Assembly: GCF_004345645.1 (NCBI RefSeq)
Contig: NZ_SLWS01000010.1
Span: 310,001 to 374,000 of the forward strand
Origin: Actinocrispum wychmicini
GTDB lineage: Bacteria > Actinomycetota > Actinomycetes > Mycobacteriales > Pseudonocardiaceae
Direction of reading: 5' to 3'
Length of the DNA: 64,000 nucleotides
In this document: one piece after another, positions 43,375 to 52,565 of the stretch
Layout: each line of letters starts with the position of its first letter
How positions within the stretch are numbered: position 1 is the first letter of the stretch
Program-made: the position numbers and the translations under genes
Notes under the pieces: model-generated
Databases searched by the model: none
The model's input: only the letters and a program-made list of their open reading frames with translations
What the model was told of the DNA's origin: nothing

Positions 43375-45731
43375 GGCGGCCCGAACCTCGCCCCCACGGA
43401 CACGTCCTTGTTGAGACTCACGAAGCACGTCGGGTACGTGCCGACATGTTCGCAGTCACCGGTCCAGCCCTTGAAGGAGGAGTTGCCGACCTTCGCCTTG
43501 AACTCCAGCTGCGCCCCGGCCGCGTTGCGCGAAAGGGTGTAGTGGCATGTCGGTGGGCAGACCCGGCCGTCGCCGGCGTCCACCGAGCCCTGGTTCGAAC
43601 CCACGCCGTCGTACGTGTTCACGATGTCGACCTTGAACGGCTCCACTATGAACGACACCGTCGCGCTGTGCGGACCATCCATGGTGAGCGAGCACGTGGC
43701 ACCCGCGTTCTTGCAGTCACCGGACCACCAGTCCACCACGTAACCCGGATCCGGATGGGGGGTGAGGGTGACCGGCGGGCCCTTGGGAACGTCCACGCCG
43801 CACGTGGGGGGACAGGCGACGCCGCCGGCGGCGACGGACCCGTGCCCGTAGGACGACACGGCCATGGTGAGCCGGACAAGTTCGGGCTTGGCATTGAAGG
43901 AGTAGGAGACAGTCACCGGCTGCGTACCCATCCGCACGTCGCACGTGGTGTCCGAGCTGTGGCAGGCGCCGCCCCAACTGCCGGGCACGTGGCTGCCGTC
44001 CGGGGTCGCGGTGAGCGTGATCTGGACGTCCTTCTCCAGGTCGACGAAACACGCATGGGTGGGGCAGTCGATTCCACCGCCGGTCACGGATCCGCCCGAC
44101 GGCGCGGTCACGGTCAGCCGGTACTTCGGGACCTCGCTCACGATGATGTTGACCGACTTCGTTCCCTGTTGGCCGTTCGGCATCGTCACCTCGACCGAGA
44201 CAATGTAGGGCTCCGACCTCGCCGTGGCCCACTTGTGGTTCGTGGTCACGCCGTCGTTCGTGTCCCTGTCGCCGTATGTCCAATGTGCACTGCGCGGCGG
44301 CACGCCGGAGGCTTCGGTGACGGTGAGGCTGATCGGCTCGTTGACCGTGGGGGTCGACTTGTCCACCACGATCTGTAAGTTGAGCGGCTGCGGATCGTTC
44401 GGGTGCCCCGGGTCTTGGGGAGGCTGTGGGTCGCTGGGGTGCCGCGGGTCGTTCGAACCGGGAACCCTGGTGTCGACCGACTGACTCGACGGGCTCGATC
44501 GGCTGGCACCGGACTGGCCGGTGGCCGGCTGCGGGTTCGCCGAACCCGGCGCGCCGGGGGACTGCCGGCCGGACGGCTGGACACCGTCGCCCGACTGGCT
44601 GAGGCCCTTGTCGGGATTGTCCCGGTCGTACTTCCTGATGGTGGTGACGCCGCCGTCCAACCGCACGACACCGGCCTGGTCGGAGTTGGTGTCGTTGTAG
44701 AACACCAGGCCGTCCCGGGTCATCAGCTGGAACCGAACCTTCGGCGCCAGCACGTTCGGCTTGGCGATCACCCGCGAGTCCCGCAGGTTGATCACCCACA
44801 CCTGGCCGGTGGTGTAGTCGGGCACGAACACCCGGTCGCCCGCCTCCACCGCCGGACCGAAGTCGCTGCCCACGTTCAGCGGGATCGCGCTGTCGCACCG
44901 GGACTCCGCGAGGTCGCACACGTCCAGCACGCCACGCGCGGCCACCACATAGATCCGTTCGGCGTGCCGAGAGCCACTGACTTGGATCTGGTCGTCCGGG
45001 CGCAGGTCGAGGTCGAGCGTGCCGGTGACGCGGCCGTTGTCGCCGTCGAGACTGACCGCCTTGTGGTCGGTGAGGTTCACGATGACAGGGTGGCCGTCGG
45101 CGATGGTGATGACGCTGTTGCCGGGCTTGACCACCCCCGGGCGGATCGTCCTGTCCTGGCCGGCGACCCGGTTGACGTCGCCGGTCACCGTGTCGACCGC
45201 CCACAGGGTGCCGGTGTCGTCCACTGTGACCGTTCCGGCCGCGAGCCTGCCGGCGACCGACAGCATCTCGCCCCGCCGGTCCAGGGTCTTCGGGTCGGTG
45301 CTCGCCAGCAGGCCGCGTGTGGTGTCGAGGGTGTAGAGGGACGACGGGCCGGCGACCACGCTCAGGCCGCTGCCGTGCACGTCGGCGATGGGGGCGGCCG
45401 GCGGTGTCGCGGTGAAGGTGGCGCCGTCGACCCGACGGATCGTCCCGGTGGACTGGTCGACTGTGTACGCTGTAGACCCCTGTTGGACGACGGTCAGCGC
45501 GTCGCCCGGCCCGGCGACCTTGACCTGCGCCGACACCTCCGCCGACGCCCCGTCGAGCAACGTGATCTGGCCGACCTTGGCCGACGCCAGCCACGCCGAA
45601 CCGGACAGCAGGCGCGCACTTCGTACGTCGTTGCCCTGGGTCAGCCCGATCACGGCCACGCCGCCGGCCACCAGTACTGCGGCCAGTCCGGCGACCATGC
45701 CGCGACCGTGGATCCTCCGAAGAAACCGCAT
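43371..45731 (-). CDS. Surface or secreted protein: propeller, PKD domain and three InlB-type repeats
   Basis: The 786-residue protein starts MRFLRRIHGRGMVAG and has one hydrophobic helix (about residues 12-30), a signal anchor. Residues ~40-390 contain repeated short beta motifs resembling a YVTN/PQQ-like propeller. A proline-serine-rich linker follows (about 400-480), then a PKD-like domain with HWTYGDRDTNDG. Three divergent InlB-type repeats come last, each with paired cysteines: GGSVTGGGIDCPTHACF, GHGSVAAGGVACPPTC and NQGSVDAGDGRVCPPTC. AGGGGG lies upstream of ATG 45731; the longer frame to 45971 adds no plausible signal. It probably sits outside the membrane and binds a ligand or partner. 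It is divergent from the nucleobase permease gene. Confidence 0.82.
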   Translation of the reverse strand: MRFLRRIHGRGMVAGLAAVLVAGGVAVIGLTQGNDVRSARLLSGSAWLASAKVGQITLLDGASAEVSAQVKVAGPGDALTVVQQGSTAYTVDQSTGTIRRVDGATFTATPPAAPIADVHGSGLSVVAGPSSLYTLDTTRGLLASTDPKTLDRRGEMLSVAGRLAAGTVTVDDTGTLWAVDTVTGDVNRVAGQDRTIRPGVVKPGNSVITIADGHPVIVNLTDHKAVSLDGDNGRVTGTLDLDLRPDDQIQVSGSRHAERIYVVAARGVLDVCDLAESRCDSAIPLNVGSDFGPAVEAGDRVFVPDYTTGQVWVINLRDSRVIAKPNVLAPKVRFQLMTRDGLVFYNDTNSDQAGVVRLDGGVTTIRKYDRDNPDKGLSQSGDGVQPSGRQSPGAPGSANPQPATGQSGASRSSPSSQSVDTRVPGSNDPRHPSDPQPPQDPGHPNDPQPLNLQIVVDKSTPTVNEPISLTVTEASGVPPRSAHWTYGDRDTNDGVTTNHKWATARSEPYIVSVEVTMPNGQQGTKSVNIIVSEVPKYRLTVTAPSGGSVTGGGIDCPTHACFVDLEKDVQITLTATPDGSHVPGSWGGACHSSDTTCDVRMGTQPVTVSYSFNAKPELVRLTMAVSSYGHGSVAAGGVACPPTCGVDVPKGPPVTLTPHPDPGYVVDWWSGDCKNAGATCSLTMDGPHSATVSFIVEPFKVDIVNTYDGVGSNQGSVDAGDGRVCPPTCHYTLSRNAAGAQLEFKAKVGNSSFKGWTGDCEHVGTYPTCFVSLNKDVSVGARFGPP

Positions 45732-45869
45732 GCTTTGAAGCCCCCTAGCTTTCCCGCGCGATGCTCGATCAGCCGGGCGCCACGGACCAGAGGGCGAGCC
45801 CCTGGGAAGTCGGGAAAAGTTCCTGGGCGGCCCCGCTTGATCACCGGCGGCCGGGCTGGTAAGTCGACC

Positions 45870-45898
45870 TTGACGGCGTGGGCTGATCGGCCTAGCTT
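45870..45898 (+). promoter_or_regulatory. Promoter of the nucleobase permease-gntR operon
   Basis: TTGACG (45870-45875) and TAGCTT (45893-45898) are separated by exactly 17 bases. They lie 44 bases upstream of the permease ATG. Confidence 0.6.
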
Positions 45899-45941
45899 CA
45901 AAGGAATTGAACAGGTCTGTGCCGGATCTGGGAGCGGGCCG

Positions 45942-47396
45942 ATGGCGTTGGACACCACCACCGAGCCGCACGTCGGCCGCGGCGCCTTCCAGGTGGAGGC
46001 GAACGGGATCAACGTCATCAGCGACGAGGAACGCAAAGGCACCCCGCGTCAGCTGTTCTGGCCGTGGTTCGCGGCCAACGTGTCCGTCCTCGGCCTGAGC
46101 TACGGCTCGTTCGCGCTCGGCTTCGGCATCTCGTTCTGGCAGGCCGTGATCGTCGGTGTGGTGGGCATCGTGGTCTCGTTCCTGCTGTGCGGATTCGTGG
46201 CGGTCGCGGGGAAGCGCGGGTCGGCGCCGACCATGGTGTTGTCGCGGGCCGCGTTCGGGGTGCGAGGCAACCGGTTGCCGTCACTGATCTCGTGGCTGCT
46301 CACGGTCGGCTGGGAGACGGTCCTCACGATCCTGGCGACGCTCGCGACGTCGACCGTGTTCGACCGGCTGGGATGGGGCGGCGGGTCCACGACGAAGATC
46401 ATCGCGCTGGCCGTGGTGACTGTGCTGACGGTGGCGGGCGGCGTGCTCGGCTTCGAGCTGATCATGCGCATGCAGACCGTGATCACGGTCGTCACAGCCG
46501 TGTTGACCGTGGTGTACATGGGTTTCGTCGCCGACCGCATCGACTTCGGCGCCGTTTCGGCGATCCCGGGTGGGTCCGCGCAGAACGTGATCGGCGCGCT
46601 GGTGTTCCTGATGACCGGCTTCGGGCTCGGCTGGGTGAACGCGGCCGCCGACTACTCCCGTTACCTGCCAAGGAGTTCGTCCAGCCGTGGGGTGATCGGC
46701 TGGACGGCGTTCGGGTCGTCGCTCGCGCCGGTCGCGCTGCTCGTGTTCGGGCTGCTGCTCGCCGGGTCGTCGAAGGACCTGAACGACGCGATCGCGGTCG
46801 ACCCGATCGGCGCGCTCGCCACGATCCTGCCCACCTGGTATCTCGTGCCGTTCGCGCTGGTCGCCGTGCTCGGCCTGGTCGGCGGGGCGGTGATGAACAT
46901 CTACTCGTCCGGGCTGACCCTGCTGGCGGTCGGTGTCCGGCTGCCGCGCTGGGCGGCCGCCTTTGTGGACGGCGTGGTCGTCGTGCTCGGCACCGTGTAC
47001 GTGGTGTTCTTCGCCGGCAGTTTCCTCAGCCAGTTCACCGGGTTCCTGATCACACTCGGTGTGCCCATCGCGGTATGGTGCGGCGTGATGCTGGCCGACA
47101 TCGCCCTGCGCCGCCGCGACTACGCCGACACGGACCTGTACCTCCCCACCGGCCGGTACGGCGACGTCCGGTGGCTGCCGATAACCACCGTGCTGGTGGG
47201 CACGGCGGCCGGCTGGGGTCTGGTCACCAACACGTCGGCGGACTGGCTGCACTGGCAGGGATACCTGCTCGGCCCGCTCGGGCTGCGCGACAGTTGGTCC
47301 GGCGCCAACCTGGGGGTCCTGGTGGCCCTCGTGACCGGGTTCGCCGTGACGTACATATTCGGCCGTGGTCGGGTCAAGGGGCAGGAGGAGCGGTGA
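45942..47396 (+). CDS. NCS1-family nucleobase:cation symporter
   Basis: The 484-residue membrane protein has about 12 hydrophobic segments and the NCS1 features LFWPWFAANVSVLGLSYGSF and GLGWVNAAADYSRYLP. It probably imports cytosine, a purine, allantoin or a related ring with a proton or sodium ion. ATG 45942 follows GGGAGCG. The gene ends in the start of a GntR regulator, so it is likely controlled by it. No catabolic gene for a nucleobase is nearby. Confidence 0.9.
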   Translation: MALDTTTEPHVGRGAFQVEANGINVISDEERKGTPRQLFWPWFAANVSVLGLSYGSFALGFGISFWQAVIVGVVGIVVSFLLCGFVAVAGKRGSAPTMVLSRAAFGVRGNRLPSLISWLLTVGWETVLTILATLATSTVFDRLGWGGGSTTKIIALAVVTVLTVAGGVLGFELIMRMQTVITVVTAVLTVVYMGFVADRIDFGAVSAIPGGSAQNVIGALVFLMTGFGLGWVNAAADYSRYLPRSSSSRGVIGWTAFGSSLAPVALLVFGLLLAGSSKDLNDAIAVDPIGALATILPTWYLVPFALVAVLGLVGGAVMNIYSSGLTLLAVGVRLPRWAAAFVDGVVVVLGTVYVVFFAGSFLSQFTGFLITLGVPIAVWCGVMLADIALRRRDYADTDLYLPTGRYGDVRWLPITTVLVGTAAGWGLVTNTSADWLHWQGYLLGPLGLRDSWSGANLGVLVALVTGFAVTYIFGRGRVKGQEER

Positions 47397-48091
47397 GCGG
47401 ACACCTCAAGCACGAGCGGATCGTCGAACAACTGGCCAAGGACATCCGGGTCGGCCGGCTCCCGAAAGGCGCGCAACTGCCGGGGGAGAACGCGCTCGCG
47501 GCCCAGTTCAGCGTCAGCCGCAACACCGTCCGCCAAGCCCTCACCGAACTGGGCAACCAGGGCCTGATCGCCACCCACTCCGGCAAAGGCTCCTTTGTCA
47601 CCTTCGACAACCGGACCATCGACGACCGCCTCGGCTGGACCCGAGCCCTGGCCGAACAAGGCGTGCCCACAGTGACCACCCTGGTGCGCCTGGAACTGAT
47701 CGACGACCCGGCCCTGGCCGCCCGACTGGACTGCGACCCGGCCCTGATCGCCATCGACCGCGTACGCTCCATAGTAGACGGATCCCCCATCTCCCTGGAA
47801 CGAAGCCGAATCCCAGCCATCGGCCCCCTCCGAGACCTGCCAACCCGAGGAACAGCGGACCACATCTACGACGACCTGAGAGCAGCCGGCCTGATGCCCG
47901 AAATGGGCGAAGAATCAGCCGAACTGACCCGCCTCACCCCCGAAGACGCAACCCTGCTCAACCGCCCCGAAAACGACCACTTCCTGCGTACCCAACGAGT
48001 AAGCCGCGACGAAACCGGCCGATTCGTGGAGTACGTGGAAAGCCTCCTGGACCCTGATCGGTTCCGGCTCTACCTTACTTTCGGGGCCTGA
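47393..48091 (+). CDS. GntR/HutC-family regulator
   Basis: The 232-residue protein has a winged-helix domain (LPKGAQLPGENALAAQFSVSRNTVRQAL) and a UTRA ligand-binding domain with DRVRSIVDGSPISLERSRIP. GTG 47393 overlaps the permease stop and follows GGAGGAG. It probably senses the transported compound or a metabolite and controls the permease operon. Its stop lies 12 bases before the repeat element at 48104. Confidence 0.92.
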   Translation: MSGHLKHERIVEQLAKDIRVGRLPKGAQLPGENALAAQFSVSRNTVRQALTELGNQGLIATHSGKGSFVTFDNRTIDDRLGWTRALAEQGVPTVTTLVRLELIDDPALAARLDCDPALIAIDRVRSIVDGSPISLERSRIPAIGPLRDLPTRGTADHIYDDLRAAGLMPEMGEESAELTRLTPEDATLLNRPENDHFLRTQRVSRDETGRFVEYVESLLDPDRFRLYLTFGA

Positions 48092-48103
48092 ACCCATCGG
48101 GCC

Positions 48104-48382
48104 CGGACTGAAAAGATTTTTCGCTCGCCGCTCGGGCAGGCCGCCAAGAGGGAGTCCTTTGTTGGGTATTCCTGGTTGTTTTAGTTGTCTTGGTCGTGGC
48201 GTCTCCCTCCCGTATGGCCTGCCCAAGGGAATCATATCTGGCACGTGGTGTCCGGCTTGGGTTTCGGTCCGTATGGCTCCCGCTTGTTGCTGATTCCCGT
48301 AGGCGGACCGGACGATTTTCGAGGGTTCGGACACCACGTGCCAGATATGATTGGCTCCGCCCAGGCCATACGGGAGGGAGAC
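48104..48382 (+). repeat. Left copy of inverted repeat element with long hairpin
   Basis: Bases 48104-48200 form a flank that matches the complement of 49958-50055 with only about four differences. Bases 48201-48382 fold into a long hairpin: 48201-48254 pairs with 48328-48382, interrupted by one asymmetric internal loop (CCCAAGGGA opposite GGCTCCGCC). The outer stem begins GTCTCCCTCCCGTATGG. A second small stem, CGGTCCG/CGGACCG, lies in the loop. The hairpin is close to the gntR stop and may also act as a terminator. Confidence 0.85.
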
Positions 48383-48462
48383 CCCACTCCGGCTCGGGGT
48401 GTGTTGCGCGGGCACGCGCTTTTCCGGTGTGTGGGTGTGATTCGCTTGCGCGGCTGTGGATG

Positions 48463-49695
48463 TCATGCCGCGCTCGGGAGGGGGCCGTGGATGTGGTTGC
48501 GTCTGGGGGTGCGTGACGGGTCCACATATGGTGGGGGAATGAACTGGGGTCTGCCGTTGACCATTTTGGCTTGCCAGTCACTGTGGTGGATCAATCGGTG
48601 GTGATGACCGCAGAGGAGTGCGAGGTTTTTCAGCTTGGTCGGGCCGCCTTTTCGCCATTCGAGGACGTGGTGTGAGTCGCATACGTTGGCGGGTCGGTCG
48701 CACGCGGGGAAGCTGCATCCTCGGTCGCGGAGGACCAGTGCGCGGCGGATGTGGGCTGGGGTGGTGTAAGCCGGGACGGCCACATCCAATGGTTGGGAGT
48801 CGGTGCCGAGGACGGCGGGGATGATCCTGGCGTCGCAGGCGAGGCGGCGGGCCTCGCGTGCGGTGAGCGAGGTGTTGTCGGTGAGGACCGCGTTGTCGAG
48901 GGCGTCCTGCAGTTCCTTGTAGGTGATGGTGACGGCGACTTCGGTGCGGAGTCCGTTGTGGGTGGGCAGGTCCGGGCTGTGGGCGGCCATCTTCAGCACG
49001 TCGGCGAAGGCATCACCGGCCCGCTCGGCATAGCCCCGCGTGTCGTTGCCTTCCGGGTGCGGCTTCTCGAACGGCTTGAGGAGGTTTTCGAAGAGTTGCG
49101 CTGCATCGAGGTCGAGATGGCCCGTGAATTCCAGGGTGCCGTCGCGCCGGAGGTGTCGCCGCAGCGACCGTGCTGGTCGTTGCGGTTCATCGTCGAGGGG
49201 TGGTGGCCCGTCGGGGTCGACGATGTCGCGGACTCGGGAGGCGAATCGGGTCAGGGCTTTCGGGTCATCCTCGGCGGCCCGGTCCAACATCACCTGCTCG
49301 GCCATGGCCCGCTGCTCGGTGTCCAGGTGGGGTAGGTCCGCCAGGGTTTTGCGGATGACGTCCACGTGTTCGGACCCGACTTCGCCGCGCGCGAGCGCGG
49401 CGGCGGTCTGCGGCAGTACCGGGTCGATCACTGATCCGGTGGGTGTGGTGGTGGGGTGGAGGTCGTTGGCTTGGGCGAGGCGGTGTCGGGCGTCGGTGCG
49501 GTTGATTCGGGTGATGTGTATCAGGAGTGCGGCTGTGTTGGAGTAGCCGAGTTTGGTTGCGTCTCCGCGGTTGTCTAGTTCGGCTGTGAGGTGGAGGATT
49601 TTGGCGTATGCTTGTCGGTATTCTGTTTCTGCGGCCGTGATGGCGTTGACCAGCTCGGTGGTGCTGGTTTGCCAGAGTGGGGCCGTGGTGGACAT
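48463..49695 (-). CDS. DUF222 and HNH endonuclease domain protein
   Basis: The 410-residue protein has an N-terminal DUF222 helical domain (about residues 10-290) and a C-terminal HNH nuclease with a zinc knuckle. Cys-x4-Cys lies in RGCSFPACDRP, and SHHVLEWRKGG contains the histidine pair. CGHHHRLIH closes the motif. This is the 13E12-type protein common in mycobacteria and related actinomycetes; its role is not settled. The gene is flanked on both sides by inverted copies of a ~280-base hairpin element, an arrangement expected of a mobile or self-spreading unit. Confidence 0.92.
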   Translation of the reverse strand: MSTTAPLWQTSTTELVNAITAAETEYRQAYAKILHLTAELDNRGDATKLGYSNTAALLIHITRINRTDARHRLAQANDLHPTTTPTGSVIDPVLPQTAAALARGEVGSEHVDVIRKTLADLPHLDTEQRAMAEQVMLDRAAEDDPKALTRFASRVRDIVDPDGPPPLDDEPQRPARSLRRHLRRDGTLEFTGHLDLDAAQLFENLLKPFEKPHPEGNDTRGYAERAGDAFADVLKMAAHSPDLPTHNGLRTEVAVTITYKELQDALDNAVLTDNTSLTAREARRLACDARIIPAVLGTDSQPLDVAVPAYTTPAHIRRALVLRDRGCSFPACDRPANVCDSHHVLEWRKGGPTKLKNLALLCGHHHRLIHHSDWQAKMVNGRPQFIPPPYVDPSRTPRRNHIHGPLPSAA

Positions 49696-49772
49696 ACCTC
49701 AATTCTATCGGAGAAGTAGGGAAACGAGTGCTGCATAATCTGTTTCACCCGATAGTGGTGGCCCAGAGTGGT

Positions 49773-50055
49773 GTCTCCCTCCCGTATGGCCTGGGCGGAG
49801 CCAATCATATCTGGCAGGCGGGGTCCACACTCACGAAACCCAACCGAGGTCCGCCTACGGGACCTAACAAGAAGCGGAAGCGATACGGACCGAGAACCCA
49901 AGCTGGACCCCGCCTGGCAGATATGATTCCCTTGGGCAGGCCATACGGGAGGGAGACGCCACGACCAAGACAACTAAAACAACCAGGAACACCCAACAAA
50001 AGGACTCCCTCTTGGCGGCCTGCCCGAGCGGCGAGCGAACAATCTTTCCAGTCCG
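49773..50055 (-). repeat. Right copy of inverted repeat element with long hairpin
   Basis: This is the left element in reverse orientation. The hairpin occupies 49773-49957: 49773-49827 pairs with 49904-49957. It keeps the same asymmetric internal loop and the same outer stem. The inner stem sequence differs from the left copy (GGCGGGGTCC in place of CGTGGTGTCC), yet both copies remain self-complementary. Its outer flank (49958-50055) is about 96% identical to the left flank. Confidence 0.85.
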
Positions 50056-50204
50056 AACGAAAAGGGCAATCCCGAGCGGCGAGCAGGCAGTCATTAGTCC
50101 AGAAGCGGCGAGTCCGGAAAGTGTGGCGATGAGGACCTTGCGGGACAGGAGAGGCATGGCGCGCCAGCCCGCCCACCCCGAAAGTCACCGTCCACAATGG
50201 AAAG
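50056..50204. other. Spacer after the right repeat, nothing recognised
   Basis: No gene, promoter or clear hairpin was seen. A GAGCGGCGAGC word matches part of the adjacent repeat flank, so the element may once have been longer. Confidence 0.4.
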
Positions 50205-50696
50205 TCAGTCATCGGCGAGCTCGCCGATCCACATCTCCAGCGCGACCCTCGCCTCCCGCAGTGTCCGCGCGGGCACACCGAGTCCGGCGTGCTGGTGGCC
50301 TTGCCAGGTGGCGCACGGGAATCGGGGGAACGCCAGTTTCAGGGCCTCGTCCACGGTTTCCGCGTGATACATCAACAGTTCGATCACTCGCTGTGGGAGC
50401 GTGCCGGGGCCTTCGTCGCCGAGCAGTTCCACCGCGGACTCGTGGAGATACGCGTACTCGCTGATGATCCGCCCGCCTCGTCGGGCCACGGCCGCCGAGG
50501 CGTCGCCGGGGCGGCAGCAGTCGGCGATGACCGATTCCGCGTCGGGCTGCGCCAGTATCGCTTGGTCGACCAGGTCCACCAGGGCTTTCAGTCGCCGGGC
50601 GAGGTCACCGCGGGTGTCTTTCCGTCTACGCATCCACACCGGCTCACCCCCGTTGGTGAAAATGTGGACCAAGCGTAGGGCAGTGGGCGGTGTCAC
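50205..50696 (-). CDS. Unassigned soluble protein
   Basis: The 163-residue protein is mostly helical by eye, acidic at the C-terminus, and has no signal peptide or membrane segment. Three cysteines (DCCRPG and FPCATW) are the only notable residues. The GTG at 50696 begins right after the metallophosphoesterase stop. An internal ATG at 50633, with GGGGGTGAG about eight bases upstream, may be the true start and would give 142 residues. It is probably co-transcribed with the upstream phosphoesterase. I do not recognise the family. Confidence 0.65.
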   Translation of the reverse strand: MTPPTALRLVHIFTNGGEPVWMRRRKDTRGDLARRLKALVDLVDQAILAQPDAESVIADCCRPGDASAAVARRGGRIISEYAYLHESAVELLGDEGPGTLPQRVIELLMYHAETVDEALKLAFPRFPCATWQGHQHAGLGVPARTLREARVALEMWIGELADD

Positions 50697-50700
50697 CGCA

Positions 50701-51801
50701 TCAAGGTTGTGCCCGCAGTGTGATCAGGGTGATCTCGCTGGGCGCGAAGACGCGGAACGGCGGGCCCCAGAACCCGCTGCCGCGCGTGGTGTAGAGCTGG
50801 GTTCGCGCGCCGTGCCGGCTCAGGCCGTGCACCCATTTCTGGTCGAGTCGCACGAGGTAGTGGAACGGCCAGATCTGGCCGCCGTGGGTGTGTCCGGAGA
50901 TCTGCAGGTCCACCCGGTCACGGGCGTGCCGGACCTGTTTGGGCTGGTGCGCCAGCAACACCACGGGCGCGTTCACGTCCGCCAGTGCCCGGTCGAAGTC
51001 GGCGCCATGGCCATCGAGGCCCGACGCTCGCGCTGTCGCGTCGTCCACACCCGCGAGCACCAGCCGGGACGTGCCGCGTTCGACCACGATGTGCCGGTTG
51101 TGCAGGCACTCCCAGCCCAGCGCCTCCATGTGGTCGATCCAGCCCTGCGCCTCGCTGAAGTACTCATGGTTCCCGGTCACGTACACCCTGGCGAGTCGTG
51201 ATTGGACCGTCGCGAGTGGAGCGACCTGCTCCTTCCGGCGCTCCGGCGTGCCGTCCGCGATGTCGCCCGCGTGCGCCACGATGTCCGGGTCCAGCCTGTT
51301 CACCGCCGCGACCAGCCGCTCCGACCACCGGACCCGGTCCAGCGGGCCGTAGTGGGTGTCCGAGATGACGACCAGCCTCGCGCCGTCCAGGTCCGCGCCG
51401 AGACCCGCGACGGTCACATCCACCCGCTTGATCCGCGGCACCCGCATCGCCTCGACGTACCCCCACACGAGCAAACCCGCCGCCACGGCCGCCACCGCGA
51501 CGGCGGTGACCTCGTGGCTCAGCACGATCGACGCGACCTGGCCGATCACCGACCACACCAGCAGCACCCAGATCACGCCGAGCGTGATGTCACCGATCCG
51601 GGCCGCCCAGTCCTGGCCCCGGCTGCTGTGGCCGAGGAACATCAACGCGGGGAAACCCACCACGGCCGCGGCGAACACGACCGTGCCCGCCACCGTGACC
51701 GCCGTCGGCCACGCCGGCTCGCCGACCACGGTCCACCACGGGACACCGAACATGAGCAGCAGGATCGCGACGAGGATCAGCCCTCGGCTGAGGCGCTTCA
51801 A
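50701..51801 (-). CDS. Membrane-anchored metallophosphoesterase
   Basis: The 366-residue protein has four hydrophobic helices in the first ~130 residues, then a calcineurin-like domain with VVISDTHYGPLDR, AHAGDIADG, VTGNHEYF and a late SGHTHGGQ. These motifs bind two metal ions. It belongs to the YkuE/LpxH-like branch, whose members are placed at the membrane and cleave phosphodiester or pyrophosphate bonds of lipids or nucleotides. The actual substrate is unknown. Confidence 0.9.
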   Translation of the reverse strand: MKRLSRGLILVAILLLMFGVPWWTVVGEPAWPTAVTVAGTVVFAAAVVGFPALMFLGHSSRGQDWAARIGDITLGVIWVLLVWSVIGQVASIVLSHEVTAVAVAAVAAGLLVWGYVEAMRVPRIKRVDVTVAGLGADLDGARLVVISDTHYGPLDRVRWSERLVAAVNRLDPDIVAHAGDIADGTPERRKEQVAPLATVQSRLARVYVTGNHEYFSEAQGWIDHMEALGWECLHNRHIVVERGTSRLVLAGVDDATARASGLDGHGADFDRALADVNAPVVLLAHQPKQVRHARDRVDLQISGHTHGGQIWPFHYLVRLDQKWVHGLSRHGARTQLYTTRGSGFWGPPFRVFAPSEITLITLRAQP

Positions 51802-51908
51802 CGCGCGCGCTCACGTTCGGTCATGAGGAGAAGGGTAGTCATTTCTCGCTGAGTCGGCCTTCAGCTACCTGACGATCCGCATGGGGCTCCTCCAGTAACT
51901 TGGTGACT

Positions 51909-52565
51909 ATGGCCATGGTTGCCGGTGAACTGGGCATTCGGCGTCGCGTCTACCTGGTTGCCGAGTACTTCGTGCTGTTCTTCGGGATAGTCGCGGTGTT
52001 CATCACCGTGGCGCGCGGAGTGTCGCCCATCCCGTTCCTCGTCGTCCTCGGCGCGGCCGCCGTCGTGTACCTGATGCGGCAGCCCACCTTCGACCGGCGG
52101 GACTTCCTGCGGCCCGAGGCGGTCCGCGGACAGCTCCGCTCGATCCTCACGCTGTGGGCGCTGGCGTGGGTGCTGGCTGTGGCCGGGCTGCTGGTCTACG
52201 ACCGGAGCCTGCTGCTGGACCTGCCGCGTCACCAGCCGGTCCTGTGGGCGATCATCATGGTCGCGTACCCGCTGCTCAGCGCGTACCCGCAGGAACTGAT
52301 CTTCCGGGCGTTCGTGTTCCAGCGGTACGGCCGCGCGTTCGGGCCCGCCGGGACGGTCGCCGCGAGCGCGGCCGCGTTCGGGTTCGCGCACATTTTCTTC
52401 CACAACTGGTTCGCGGTGATCGCGTCCACTGTGGGCGGTGTGCTGTTCGCGACCAGATACGCGCGCAGCCGGTCGTTGCTGGCAGTCTCGGTCGAACACG
52501 GCCTGTACGGGGTGCTGATCTTCACCGTCGGGCTCGGCCAGTTCGTCTACCACGGGCCGCCCTGA
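51909..52565 (+). CDS. CPBP-family intramembrane protease
   Basis: The 218-residue membrane protein has about six hydrophobic segments and the CPBP (Abi) motifs YPQELIFRAFVFQ, FGFAHIFFHNW and VEHGLYG. These contain the glutamate, arginine and histidines of the metalloprotease site. Substrates of the bacterial family are mostly unknown, although some give self-immunity to bacteriocins. ATG 51909 was chosen, but TTG 51900, GTG 51903 and ATG 51915 are in frame and no ribosome-binding site decides. Confidence 0.88.
   Translation: MAMVAGELGIRRRVYLVAEYFVLFFGIVAVFITVARGVSPIPFLVVLGAAAVVYLMRQPTFDRRDFLRPEAVRGQLRSILTLWALAWVLAVAGLLVYDRSLLLDLPRHQPVLWAIIMVAYPLLSAYPQELIFRAFVFQRYGRAFGPAGTVAASAAAFGFAHIFFHNWFAVIASTVGGVLFATRYARSRSLLAVSVEHGLYGVLIFTVGLGQFVYHGPP

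Noticed and set aside
44403..45941. Extension of the nucleobase permease frame upstream
   Set aside because: It runs antisense through the surface-protein gene. The promoter and ribosome-binding site support ATG 45942.
45732..45971. Extended N-terminus of the surface protein
   Set aside because: The extra 80 residues precede a normal anchor sequence and have no signal features. They would also cover the permease promoter and start.
48201..48382. Hairpin taken only as a transcription terminator of gntR
   Set aside because: A terminator would not need a nearly identical inverted copy 1.5 kb away with a conserved internal loop. It may still terminate transcription as a side effect.
48185..48604. 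Short ORFs inside the left hairpin element
   Set aside because: They follow the palindromic sequence on both strands, which produces mirrored open frames, and no ribosome-binding site or motif was seen.
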